Assembly: GCA_944391085.1 (NCBI GenBank)
Contig: CALXSE010000003.1
Coordinates: forward strand, 1-54,142
Reading direction: 5' to 3'
From: an uncultured Kiritimatiellota bacterium
GTDB taxonomy: Bacteria > Verrucomicrobiota > Kiritimatiellia > RFP12 > DVOR01
DNA length: 54,142 nucleotides
In this document: piece after piece, positions 41,701-49,680 of the stretch
Layout of the letters: each line of letters opens with the position of its first letter
Numbering within the stretch: the stretch's first letter is position 1
Made by a program: the position numbers and the translations under genes
The notes under the pieces: model-generated
The model's database searches: none
What the model saw: only the letters and a program-made list of their open reading frames with translations
What the model was told of the DNA's origin: nothing

Positions 41701-44700
41701 ACGAGCGGGTTGGTCGTCACGAAGGGATCCCAGAGGCTCTCGACGGTGCCGTCGGTGTTCCGGTTGATAATCGGGTAGCGGGCGCCGATCTCATGCAAGG
41801 CCAGGATCGTGTTGTCGGCCCTGACCGGGTTCGAGCCGAAGGGGGTGCCGGGGCGGCCGTCCTCGAAGAGGGGCAGGTGGTAGCCCACGGGGGCCACGTA
41901 GATGCCGCCGTTGGTGGTCGCGGCGAGCTGCTGATCCTTGCTCTTGAGGATGAGGACGCCGCCGTTGAGGCCGCGCAGGCCCGCACGGTACTGCGTCTGC
42001 AGGAAGGGCGTCGTGGCCAGGCAGAGGCGTTCCTCGTAGGCCGTCGCGCCGCCGGCGGTGCCGGCGCCGACGACGGGCTCGGCGGGGGGCGCGTAGTCCG
42101 CGATGGGGTTCACGGCGGGCGTGCCGTCGTCGCCGGCCGCGGCGTCGCCGTCGGTGGTCAGCCTGGCCATCGCGGCGTAGGCGGGGTCATACTCGCCGTT
42201 GGCCGGCGTGTAGGCGATCCCAAAGAGGTAGCCCAGGATCTGCTGCTTGCGGATGGCCCAGAGCTCGAGGGCTTCGGCCTTGAAGGTCGCGTAGCGCCCG
42301 TTGTCTTCTTCGTCGTCGATGGCCTCCAGCCCCTGCTCGATCTGGCGGATGAGGTAGAGGATCTGGCCGTCGCTGCCCATGCCGTGGGCGTCCAGGCCCT
42401 GGGGCATGAAGTAGACCATCGCGTCGAGGAGGGCGATCTTGTCGGCCAGGGCGGTGCTGAAGGGCAGCGCGAGGTCGGCGATCTGCCGGCGCGTGGGATA
42501 GACGACGGTGGCACCGAAGCGGCGGCTGACGGCGTTGGCGATGCCGGCGTTCAGCCGGGTGAGGATAGGCTTGATGGCGGTGGCCGCGCAGGCTTCCGCG
42601 TCCGCGACGACGCGGGCGGCCTGGGTTTGCTTGATGGGGTCGATGCGCACCGGCTCGTTGCCGTTCGCGTCGTAGGAGCCGTAGATGGGCGAGACGACGG
42701 AGAGCTCGTAGGCGAGGTCCTCGAGGGCGTTGTAGACGTCGGGGGTGCGGACGCTCCGGCCGTCCTCGTCCAGGCCGAGGTCGTCCGCGTAGAGGCGGGC
42801 GGCCTTGGGCCCGAGGTCATAGCGCCAGTGGCGCATCAGGCCGGTGAGGTATTCCTGGATGTTGGGCAGGCCGTCGCGGTCGGGGTCGCGCGTCGCGTCG
42901 ATGCCGCAGGTGGGATCGGGCCCGAGGTCGCGGAACCGCTCCCAGTCGATGGCCAGCTTGACGGTCTCGTCCGTGCCGACGCCGATCGCGGCCTCTCCGA
43001 AGCGGAACTCCCAGCCGTCGGCGATGCGGTCGCCGTCGGTGTCGAACTTGTTGGGGTCGCAGCCGCCGCCGTTGGTGTAGCTGTCGGCGGTGGTGCCGTA
43101 GACGAAGAGGGAGCCTTCCTGAGCGTCGAGGATGCCGTCGCCGTCGGTATCGGGGTCCCACGGGTCGGTGGGCAGGAGCTTGTTGGCCCAGGTGGCGCCG
43201 CCGACGTCGTGCATCGCGTCGGCGAGGGAGGTGGGCCAGGTGCCGGCGGCCTTGTCGGGGTCTTCGACGAGGAGGTTGGCCACGCGGCAGTGGAACTCCT
43301 GCGCGGCGGAGAGGCCGTCGCCGTCCTGGTCGGCGCCGGCGTAGTCGCCGTCGGCGACGAAGCCGACGTAGTTCTCCCAGCCGTCGGGGATGCCGTTGTT
43401 GTTGGTGTCGGCGCTCTGCGGGTTGTCGGAGTGGCCGAGGATGTAGTTCATCGTCACGCCGTCCCTCGGCGGGTCGCGGTAAGCGCGGCGCACGGAGCTG
43501 TTGAACTCCTCGACGTTGGTGTAGGCGGCGGTGTTCACCGCGGCGAGGCCCCGGAACTTCGGCAGGTTGACCACGCTGGAGGGCAGGGCGCCGTACCAGC
43601 CGGTGCGCGGGTCGAAGCCGAGCGCCTGATAGACGTCGAAGTCCTTGAGCGTCACCTGCTGGCGGATCTCCATGTAGCAGGCCGGCTCGGCGGACCAGGC
43701 CTCCACGTCCTCGAGGGTGGCGGCGGGCAGGAGGGAGAAGTGGGCCTGCGCCACGGTGTCAGTGCCGGCGAGATAGTTCTCGTCGACGGTGCGGAAGAGG
43801 CCGGCCTCGTAGTCATAGAAGGCCACGCGGTTGTCGGCCAGGCCCAGCGAGGGCTTCGCGGCCAGGGAGTCGGCCTTGAAGGCGTCCACGCGGAAGAGGT
43901 GGTTGTAGGTGGGGTGGAGGTAGAGCGTGGCCACGGCGTAGTAGTCGCCGTCGGGGTTGGCGCCGCCGTCGTTGGCGTTGGAGGGGTTCAGGCCGAAGGC
44001 GTTCTCCCAGCCGTCGGGGATGCCGTCGCCGTCGGTGTCGCAGTCGATGGGGTTGGTGCCCAGGGCGATTTCCTCGGCGTCGCCCAGGCCGTCGTTGTCG
44101 AAGTCGCCGGCGTAGTCCCCGCCGAAGGTGTCCTGCAGGGGGTGGAAGGCCGAGAGCACGTCGGCGGCCTGCGTGGCGGTCCAGAACTGGCCGTTGCCGC
44201 GGTAGCCGTTGTTGTAGCGGCGGCCCATGGCGAACTGGGCGCCGGTGTTGAGCGCGGTGCGCTGGTTCAGGTCGATGGCCGGCCAGAGGGCGGGGTTCAG
44301 CTGGGCGCGCGCGACGAAGAGCTGGTTGCCCTGCGCGTCGCGCACCGGCTGGCCGTTCTCGTCGAACTGCGGCTCCTGGCAGGAGAAGTAGGAGCCCATG
44401 GCGATGCGGCTGGCGTAGTACCACAGCCAGTATTCGACGCCGTTGGGCACGCCGTCGCTGTCCACGTCCGCGGAGTTGGAGGGGAAGCGCTCCAGCCAGT
44501 CGGTGTAATCGGCGCGGATGTAGTTGGTGACGGCCTGACGGCGGCCCTCGAAGAAGGGCTCGTCCAGGAGCATGCCGGCGGGGGCGCGCGTCGCGGCGAA
44601 GTAGTACTGGCTGTCGACCGGCGAGACGCCGCCGCGGTATTCGTTCACCGGCAGCTGCTCGTCGGTCGGCGGCGTGCCCGCGTCCGCGGCGGGCGTGCGC

Positions 44701-47700
44701 TCATGCGTCGCGGCGTAATAGCCCGTGAAGTTGTCCGCGTCGCCCCATTCGGTGAAGGGGAAGGGCACCGCGTGATCGCCGACGTGGCCGGCATAGGTGG
44801 GGTTCTCGAAGGTCTGCCCGTTCTGGTAGTAGCGGTACTTCCACTCTATCCGGTAGGCGCCGGAGGCGTCTCTGGCGATCTGGTAGACGGGGTTGCCGTT
44901 GGCGTCGTAGAGCGGGTAGCCGTTCGCGTCGGTCTCGGGGATTCTCTCCATGATGGGGTTGCCCTCGCCGTCGACGAGGGGCTCGCCGTCCGGGCCGGTG
45001 GCCTGGCGCGTCGCATACACGAAGTCGCGCCGGATCCAGCCCCACGGTGCGGTGTATTCCACGCGGATCTGTTCGTAGTCGTCGCTGTTGGGGTCGATGT
45101 TCACGAGGACGTTCGTGAAGCGGTAGGGCAGGCTGGTGACCTCCTTGTCCGTTTCATTCGCGGCCTGGACGGTCTCCCCGTTCGAGTCGATCACGTAGCG
45201 CCAGCCCTGATCAACGCCGCCGGGGCAGAGGCGTTCGTAGAGCGGGTCGACGTCCTCGATGGGCGCATCCATGTACGGGATGCGGTTGGTCCCCGTCCAG
45301 AGGATGTCGTCGCGCCCCTGCTTGTCGACGGCCAGGGTGATGACGCGGGTGTTGAGGGTGAAGGTGCCCGCGGTGTTGCCGGTGGTGAAGTCGTGGGTGC
45401 CGGCCAGCAGGCCGATGGGGTCGGTCTGGTCGTTGCCGGTCGAGGCCTCGCCCAGCACCACGACCTGCCATTTCGGGTTGGAGAGCCAGCGGCCCTGGCG
45501 GTCGCCGTCCTCGTCGATGTAGGAGTGGGCGGCGTTGAGCGCCTCGTCGCGGCCGCGGACGCGGAGTTTGTAGCCGAAGGGCGTGCCGGTGGCGGCGAAG
45601 GAGCCGGAGGCGACCTTGCCCGCGGAGCTGCCGTAGCGGTAGACGCCGTCCTGCCAGCCAAGGGCGGGGAGCGTGTCGCCCTCGGGGGCGACGGTGGCGA
45701 CGCTGCCGCCCTCGATGAGGGCGCGGGTCTCCTCGGTGTCGCCCTGGGTGGCGAGGAGGTAGCCGTCGGGCACGCCGTCCTGGTTGTAGTCGCCCAGGCG
45801 GAAGGCGTTGGCGTAATTGTAGACGTGCTGGTCGTTGTAGGGGCTGGGGCCGTCCGTGCGCGTGAAGTTCGTCCAGGCGTCGCCGGGCAGGTATTCGGTC
45901 ACGAAGACGGCCCGGAGGACGACGTCCACCCACGCCTGGTCGTCCTGGCCGACGCCCTGGCGGTTGAGGGTGACGGAACTGCCGTAGACCGGGCTTTCCA
46001 GCCAGGTGGCGCCCATGTTGGCCTCATAGGGCCGCCAGGCGTAGAAGAAGGAATCCTTGGTCGGGGGGATGCCGGGCATGTAGTTGGCGAAGTTGCCGTC
46101 CGCATATGCCTCGCCGGCGAGGAAGGGGGTGGCCGTGAGGGTGACGGTGGAGCCCGAGGCGCCGCGCGAGAGGGAGGTGTAGGTCCACTCGTTGCCCCAC
46201 AGCCAGCTCGTGCCGGCGAGCTCGTCGGCGAACTGCACGCGGCCCGCGCCGTTGCTGTTCAGGGTGTCGAGGTTGGTGTAGACCGTGAAGCGCTGGGCGG
46301 TGCTCAGCGTGATGGTGCCGGTCTGGGTGGCCTGCTCGCCGGAGGAGTCGCGCACCGTGAAGGTCCACGTCTGCTCGCTGCCCGTGCCGGCGACGACGCC
46401 CGTGAAGGTGATGGTCTGGGCGCCGTGGGCGGCGCGCGTCTGGATGAAGTTGTCGCGGTCGGTGATGCCGTAGGGGTCGAGGAACTCAGTCTGGAGGTAT
46501 TGCTCCCACGCGGCCTCGCCCATGAGGGCGATCATCTCCTCCTCGTCCACGTAGAGGCGGTAAATCGTCTCGCCCGAGCCGGAGCTGAACTCGGCGAAGA
46601 GGTAGTCGCCCACGGTGTCGTTGACCTGGAAGCTGAAGCGCATCCCGCTGCCGGCGGCGGCGGAGGTGGGCGCGTTGTAGCTCTGGAGGGTGGGCGCGCG
46701 GTTGGAGATGACGACCTCGACGGTGTCGGAGGTGTCGCTCAGGCCGGTAACGACGCCCGAGGCGTTGCAGGTGGCGGCGCGGAAGATGGGCAGGTCGGGC
46801 ACCTGGATTTCGGCGCCCACCTGCTGCGCGGCCCCGCCCTGGACTTCATAGCGGGCGGCGCTCCCGGCGAGGTAGTTCTGCGGGAAATCGTTCACCAGCG
46901 CCACGTAGAAGGTGGCGGAGGTCTGCCCGCGCGGGATGGAGACGATGTATTCCGGCCCGGCGGAGCTGGTGACGGAGCCGCCGTTGCGCTGGAGCACCGC
47001 GTAGCGCGCGATGTTGTCCTGCACCTTGCGCCCGCCCGTGAGGACGCCGTTCTCGACGGTCGGCGGGGTGTCCGTGTAGTAATAGTCGCCGGTGATCTGG
47101 GTCGTGCCGTCGGCGGCGACGGGATAGACGAGGAAGGTGCGGGCGTTGTCCGAGGAGGAGGCGACGCTGAGCGTGTATTCCAGGAAGCTGGGCAGGGAGC
47201 CCTCGGCGGTGGGCAGGGGGCTGTAATATTCCTGGCCGGTGTAGCCGGCCTCGCCGGCCTGGATGGTGATGTCCTCGCGGCGGGAGGTGGTCTGGATGCG
47301 CAGGTAATAGGGGCAATCGATGGTGCCGGCCGGGCCTTCGGTAGACGCCATGTGCTCCAGCTCGGGCACGCGGATGCGGTAAATCACCTCGCCGGTGCCG
47401 ATGGTGCCGGGGAGGGTGAAGGAGACGGTGCCGTCGGCCAGGCCCAGCGGATCCAGGGGCACGTAGGTGCGGCTGGGCGTCACCGAGGAGGCCAGGGCGA
47501 CGCCGGCGTTGTCCTTGTTCTCGTCGCTCTTGACGGTGAGGCGCTCGACGATGGCGTAGAGCGTGCCGGAAGTCTGATACAGGTCGATGTTCTGCTTGCG
47601 GATGGAGACGGTGACCGTCTCGCCCGCGCCGGCGGTGACCGTGCCGCCGTTGGTGACGGGCGTGTCGCCGATGGAGAAGGGATCCTGCGCCGCGCCGGCC

Positions 47701-48836
47701 AGGTTGGGGTTGGTCACCTCATAGGTCGTGCCCGTGTTGCCCGCGGTGATGAAGGGGGCCTCGGTGACGGGGAACTCCCAGTAGCCGTACAACCCCTCGA
47801 CGGAGTCCGGGTTCACGCCGTAGCAGATGCGGACGGCGGTGCCGGGGCCGTAGGCGTCGCTCTTGGGCAGGTTGACGAAGAAGCGCTGGGAGGTGAAGGC
47901 GGACGTGGTGCTCGTGCGGCCGATGAAGCGGCCCGCGTTGGCAAGCGTGAAGGCGTCGAGAAGCCCCGCATCGGCGTTGCCGGCGGAGACGGTGACGCGG
48001 TCGCTGCTGAGCTGGACGACGCCCGCGGGCACCTGCTTCCACGTGTCGTCGTCGTCCTGGACTTCCAGCCAGAGGTAGCAGTTGTTGGCGTTGGAGGTGC
48101 TGGTGAAGGCCGAGACGGCGCCCTCCGGGGCGCTGACCGTCATGGGCACGAGGCCCTGGTAAAGGAAGCCGCTGTTGAAGTCGCCGTCGTCGCCGACGGT
48201 CAGCGTGTAGCCGTTGACGGGGAAGGCCTCGGGGGGGTCCCCGGGGTCGCTGGCCCAGACGAGGCAGGAGGAGTCGAGGCCGACGTTCTGGGTGACGCCG
48301 TCACCGGCCATGTACGTGAGCTGGATCTTGGTGAGGTCGCCGCCGAAGATCGGGTTGCCCGAGCCGTTCTCGGCCCACTTGAGGTTCGCGGCCAGGTCGC
48401 CCGGGCGCACCGTGTAGGCGAAACGCATGACGGTCTGGTTGCTGGTGGCGGTGCCGCCGGGGGCCTGCCCCACGTAATAGGCCACGGCGGTGTTCGTCTC
48501 GACGGTGGCGGCTTCCGTGTCGGACTCGGTGCTCTGCTTGACGCTCTGGCCGCGCAGGGGCATGTCCAGCTGCAGGTACGGGCGGTTCGTGCCGATACCC
48601 GAGACGGCCGCGTTGCCGGAGAAGGTCCAGCGCCCGCTCCCCGACGTCGAGTCGGTGAGGGTGACGTCGAAATAGAGGATGCTCCCCGCCGTCAGCGGCT
48701 CGGAGAGCGCGGTCTCCCCGCTCTCGGTGACCCGGCTGATGGACTCGATCTTGTATGCCTGCGCCCAAGCCGGCGCCGCGACGAAGAGGCCCAACACCGC
48801 GCCCATCGCGATCAGAAGGTTGCTTTTGCTTTTCAT
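35778..48836 (-). CDS. 4352-residue giant secreted protein with Ca-type DGD repeats and a LamG-like domain
   Basis: Signal peptide MKSKSNLLIAMGAVLGLFVAAPAWAQ. Residues about 30-1450 are beta-rich, Ig/cadherin-like tandem segments. From about 1480 there are many thrombospondin-type-3-like Asp repeats (DTDGDGIPDGWENAFG, DTDGDGILDAQEG, DSDADGMDDYWEIFHG, DTDGDLMPNWWENHYG), which bind calcium. At about 2645-2840 lies a LamG/concanavalin-like domain (TFTLECWVKP...GKWTHLAVTYDGSALRLYING). More Asp repeats occur to about 4135. The C-terminus has no membrane anchor, PEP-CTERM or beta-barrel. An ATG with GAGG eight bases upstream is used. It is the last gene of an operon with a lipoprotein 42 nt upstream. 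It could be an adhesin or glycan-binding scaffold. Confidence 0.8.
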   Translation of the reverse strand: MKSKSNLLIAMGAVLGLFVAAPAWAQAYKIESISRVTESGETALSEPLTAGSILYFDVTLTDSTSGSGRWTFSGNAAVSGIGTNRPYLQLDMPLRGQSVKQSTESDTEAATVETNTAVAYYVGQAPGGTATSNQTVMRFAYTVRPGDLAANLKWAENGSGNPIFGGDLTKIQLTYMAGDGVTQNVGLDSSCLVWASDPGDPPEAFPVNGYTLTVGDDGDFNSGFLYQGLVPMTVSAPEGAVSAFTSTSNANNCYLWLEVQDDDDTWKQVPAGVVQLSSDRVTVSAGNADAGLLDAFTLANAGRFIGRTSTTSAFTSQRFFVNLPKSDAYGPGTAVRICYGVNPDSVEGLYGYWEFPVTEAPFITAGNTGTTYEVTNPNLAGAAQDPFSIGDTPVTNGGTVTAGAGETVTVSIRKQNIDLYQTSGTLYAIVERLTVKSDENKDNAGVALASSVTPSRTYVPLDPLGLADGTVSFTLPGTIGTGEVIYRIRVPELEHMASTEGPAGTIDCPYYLRIQTTSRREDITIQAGEAGYTGQEYYSPLPTAEGSLPSFLEYTLSVASSSDNARTFLVYPVAADGTTQITGDYYYTDTPPTVENGVLTGGRKVQDNIARYAVLQRNGGSVTSSAGPEYIVSIPRGQTSATFYVALVNDFPQNYLAGSAARYEVQGGAAQQVGAEIQVPDLPIFRAATCNASGVVTGLSDTSDTVEVVISNRAPTLQSYNAPTSAAAGSGMRFSFQVNDTVGDYLFAEFSSGSGETIYRLYVDEEEMIALMGEAAWEQYLQTEFLDPYGITDRDNFIQTRAAHGAQTITFTGVVAGTGSEQTWTFTVRDSSGEQATQTGTITLSTAQRFTVYTNLDTLNSNGAGRVQFADELAGTSWLWGNEWTYTSLSRGASGSTVTLTATPFLAGEAYADGNFANYMPGIPPTKDSFFYAWRPYEANMGATWLESPVYGSSVTLNRQGVGQDDQAWVDVVLRAVFVTEYLPGDAWTNFTRTDGPSPYNDQHVYNYANAFRLGDYNQDGVPDGYLLATQGDTEETRALIEGGSVATVAPEGDTLPALGWQDGVYRYGSSAGKVASGSFAATGTPFGYKLRVRGRDEALNAAHSYIDEDGDRQGRWLSNPKWQVVVLGEASTGNDQTDPIGLLAGTHDFTTGNTAGTFTLNTRVITLAVDKQGRDDILWTGTNRIPYMDAPIEDVDPLYERLCPGGVDQGWRYVIDSNGETVQAANETDKEVTSLPYRFTNVLVNIDPNSDDYEQIRVEYTAPWGWIRRDFVYATRQATGPDGEPLVDGEGNPIMERIPETDANGYPLYDANGNPVYQIARDASGAYRIEWKYRYYQNGQTFENPTYAGHVGDHAVPFPFTEWGDADNFTGYYAATHERTPAADAGTPPTDEQLPVNEYRGGVSPVDSQYYFAATRAPAGMLLDEPFFEGRRQAVTNYIRADYTDWLERFPSNSADVDSDGVPNGVEYWLWYYASRIAMGSYFSCQEPQFDENGQPVRDAQGNQLFVARAQLNPALWPAIDLNQRTALNTGAQFAMGRRYNNGYRGNGQFWTATQAADVLSAFHPLQDTFGGDYAGDFDNDGLGDAEEIALGTNPIDCDTDGDGIPDGWENAFGLNPSNANDGGANPDGDYYAVATLYLHPTYNHLFRVDAFKADSLAAKPSLGLADNRVAFYDYEAGLFRTVDENYLAGTDTVAQAHFSLLPAATLEDVEAWSAEPACYMEIRQQVTLKDFDVYQALGFDPRTGWYGALPSSVVNLPKFRGLAAVNTAAYTNVEEFNSSVRRAYRDPPRDGVTMNYILGHSDNPQSADTNNNGIPDGWENYVGFVADGDYAGADQDGDGLSAAQEFHCRVANLLVEDPDKAAGTWPTSLADAMHDVGGATWANKLLPTDPWDPDTDGDGILDAQEGSLFVYGTTADSYTNGGGCDPNKFDTDGDRIADGWEFRFGEAAIGVGTDETVKLAIDWERFRDLGPDPTCGIDATRDPDRDGLPNIQEYLTGLMRHWRYDLGPKAARLYADDLGLDEDGRSVRTPDVYNALEDLAYELSVVSPIYGSYDANGNEPVRIDPIKQTQAARVVADAEACAATAIKPILTRLNAGIANAVSRRFGATVVYPTRRQIADLALPFSTALADKIALLDAMVYFMPQGLDAHGMGSDGQILYLIRQIEQGLEAIDDEEDNGRYATFKAEALELWAIRKQQILGYLFGIAYTPANGEYDPAYAAMARLTTDGDAAAGDDGTPAVNPIADYAPPAEPVVGAGTAGGATAYEERLCLATTPFLQTQYRAGLRGLNGGVLILKSKDQQLAATTNGGIYVAPVGYHLPLFEDGRPGTPFGSNPVRADNTILALHEIGARYPIINRNTDGTVESLWDPFVTTNPLVADSDADGMDDYWEIFHGLNPILGDYSNLAYGNGSIGHENYAVDKIHAVYAGKPDGLFEDGEDAGGGRVATDIVWFADSLAPAGKGANAFGNPALEEAAVTGYDYYSYPWVAGAPFADPDGDGLLNAEEAVNPNGDAARYGTDPSPLWMTDPANPNSLVTRFYGRVNANLAAAGVVPALVFPYPRGSIYNSRGVVVGQSETPAATASVFPYEINEGFDTDGDGTPDMVELTSDIVNRGDPQTLRSPSRQQAAYFGGQGAMQSMAETHFGPYALQTFTLECWVKPDTEGQAENEVILIDRPWRFYTGVEPDLGRPLGALRHNFRLGLRKGADGLTAFAYYTSAGTTAQGGAATPQKSSEATANTVIEAGKWTHLAVTYDGSALRLYINGQASGSASTGLTPANGLISVANSDPNDVQRYTYRAAPILIGAGPGEAWTAELDADGILLDTAFANRYKGFIDEVRIWNGARTAAEIANNRTATFSQADLLNQRYAVFAARYSGDGLYQTGVPAALVAQYTFDDLLAGARKTPVKNEGADKDEFPYLDENGNPVASEDEAAREADDKPWEAYPGQQTIGDKTVSGSLLFRRRNLEANTGVIVGGNDVYVRRPENAAAVYTTYYRERVPETLQTTLYDVANADFVPMAHNTIDHLPLADVERATANLLYSAPMKNGTPDLLFPSGTPLNVKPADSVYWTPYGAGVVSNASSTAIYSVKTQGNPYAYLYRATVAFDVPTHRALPAYSTQVPADLLLFGDVFAKYDPETWADGSPTTDPSGGNGSDSDVQSGTPSWFEHDDSTSADDLTDSESSKGGSWLEDNVGLGQTTDTDGDLMPNWWENHYGLDPEDATGDNGPHGDPDGDFLTNYAEWLAKSAPNNPSTAGNGITDFNIPIWMRRGRPTFGLLYTDNDFMEDHWEAENRSEALNVDMNDTWRDADNDGWSNWAEARANFRTGRHSTDPQVEDSATATGGIRREYPTPALRLTVDYFGDQNVYTNATESARIVVHSYTAVGNNSQPDAQFYLPMSTLSGGEGSTAGTTVTAELGNWVSGTVSGFVHMGNVRPGSFDLTYAYVWPIPGSVENNLPQVTFHIADNQKGELYLQAATATNVEATAFHREDFNTTIPVGKIDYATGEYSIDFSATSQAGAESWADGLFEIYNPITTTSADGTPLIPVGAELAYINGVPYAYYAMPYTNFTGTLTSAYVLNAGSTNTFTLVTPDSGHLKEGTNNFFVFADFDGNGNWNTGEPAGVPDQHDVEIGFDRVSTTLHVTLTESAPPGGLRFDVATVLAQLKEDLATGTTDDGGEMTSSVINGAYPEAAEVYLNPKDFESIIGDNSTGGGHLYVALAETTGVGGGDASTSYPRTIFFDKEYDAKKPYLNEDEIYARYPNGIPPPESVTVTSATYLVFLVPSAQVGITADQMTNYCIGAITNRFIALNDDLTGHLPVEEGALIGGSNRRNSELTFAWTSNVQVPNFDLKIVKTSEADGTASGKTVFNRTIRGVSAYAEDDESGQYRYRYTLPRGIGELNSSLDTLFGNGYYHYTLKLNAYTGSDKTLEGDFAIAMRDSSDASLRETEGAEQSTAFNAQDSYFVRAKIRYTGVLKESADFNKGLLVVEAHRSASFNGDPAAANSDILIYDDEDEAARKLNRTIRMSKSETYTITVGDQEGQRQTQDAFYATCFDVELRGLSTDEPVYLKAYFDLNRNGRHDRWEPWGYAMQGQSAASGFYFDPQPLTPARTGDAVNAEFYIQDVDTDNDKLADSYEWLNNGFPAGSFNDWCGALTGTSANQDGQAIWCIGSDGKLAFTAYGAQLYGLSITGVDPATGAVTVDGMPDDLQVFRDFAAILGEDTALAILADMEAKGYTHFAIQINGLNFDPSGTVSFDWDVVGVKVEEGQDSSIVHSEAITAAFRSASNKARFAVYGKKSLGDEQWELLSAAKVSEAITAGQSAAVQLDSKDYLFFKVRLTSENPEQTITD

Positions 48837-48878
48837 ACGTCTTGCCTCGTGGGGAGGGTTCTCATCAAAAGGGTGGGC

Positions 48879-49592
48879 TTAGCGCCCGTTCGGCGCCACG
48901 GGGATGCCCGTGGCCTCAGACAATTCCTGCGCGTCCGCCGGCGCGGGCTTCGCCTCCGGCTCCGCGAACGGCACGGCGCCGGCGGGCAGGGTGGGCTTCC
49001 CGGCCGCAGCCTCCTGGGTCGCCTCCGCCTTCGCCTCCGGCGCGCGGCGCGCGGCGCGGATCTTCAGGCCGGCGGCCACCGCCGCGCGGTCGGCCTCCGC
49101 CCGCAGCCCGTCATAGGCGCGGCGCGCGGAGTCCTGCTTGTCCCGGATGGCCGCGGCGACGGCCTCCCGCGCCTCTTCGGCGGCGGCGCGCGTCTCCTCG
49201 GCGGCCTTCAGGAGGGACTGGAAGTGGGCATGGTGCGCCAGCGCGGCCTCGAGGTAATCCTCCGGGGCCTCCTTGCCCAGACGTTTGGAGACGCTCCTGG
49301 CGTAGTCCGCGCGGAAGCGCGCCACGGCCTCCTCGGCCCGCGCCGCGGCCTCCTCGGCGGCGACGCGCGCCTGCCCCAGCCGCTGGATCTCGGAGAGGTA
49401 GGCCGCGTCCTTCGCGCGCGTCTGCGCGTCGACGATCCCGGGGCGCCCGCCGGGATACCGCGCGTCCAGCTCCGCATAAGGGTCGGCCGGCGCGGGATCC
49501 TCGCCGCACCCTTGCAAAATCAAGGCTCCAAGAGTAAACAACGCGCACGCGGCGCTCCTTCGCGCCGCATGCGGAAGGCATGCGCTCCGCAT
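48879..49592 (-). CDS. Coiled-coil lipoprotein
   Basis: 237 residues. MRSACLPHAARRSAACALFTLGALILQGC gives a lipoprotein signal peptide with lipobox LQGC. A long Ala/Glu/Arg-rich helix follows (YLSEIQRLGQARVAAEEAAARAEEAVARFRADYARSV, LLKAAEETRAAAEEAREAVAAAIRDKQDSARRAYDGL), strongly predicted as coiled coil, then a Pro-rich tail. No family recognised. The start is chosen by AAAGGA upstream (an in-frame Met 9 codons earlier has none). It lies between the two giant genes, 42 nt before one and 88 nt after the other, and may anchor or export them. Confidence 0.7.
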   Translation of the reverse strand: MRSACLPHAARRSAACALFTLGALILQGCGEDPAPADPYAELDARYPGGRPGIVDAQTRAKDAAYLSEIQRLGQARVAAEEAAARAEEAVARFRADYARSVSKRLGKEAPEDYLEAALAHHAHFQSLLKAAEETRAAAEEAREAVAAAIRDKQDSARRAYDGLRAEADRAAVAAGLKIRAARRAPEAKAEATQEAAAGKPTLPAGAVPFAEPEAKPAPADAQELSEATGIPVAPNGR

Positions 49593-49680
49593 ACAAATCC
49601 TTTTTCCCAGCTCAATCATACAGCGATAAAGTAGCACAATGAAGCCCATCCCGCAAGGAAAATCATCGGGACGCCGCCCC

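Noticed and set aside
35868..49634. A plus-strand reading frame of 4588 codons opposite the giant protein and the lipoprotein
   Set aside because: It is the antisense shadow of strongly biased GC-rich codons. It has no ribosome-binding site, no recognisable domain and an implausible Val/Gly/Asp/Ala composition, while the minus strand has a signal peptide, domains and a terminator.
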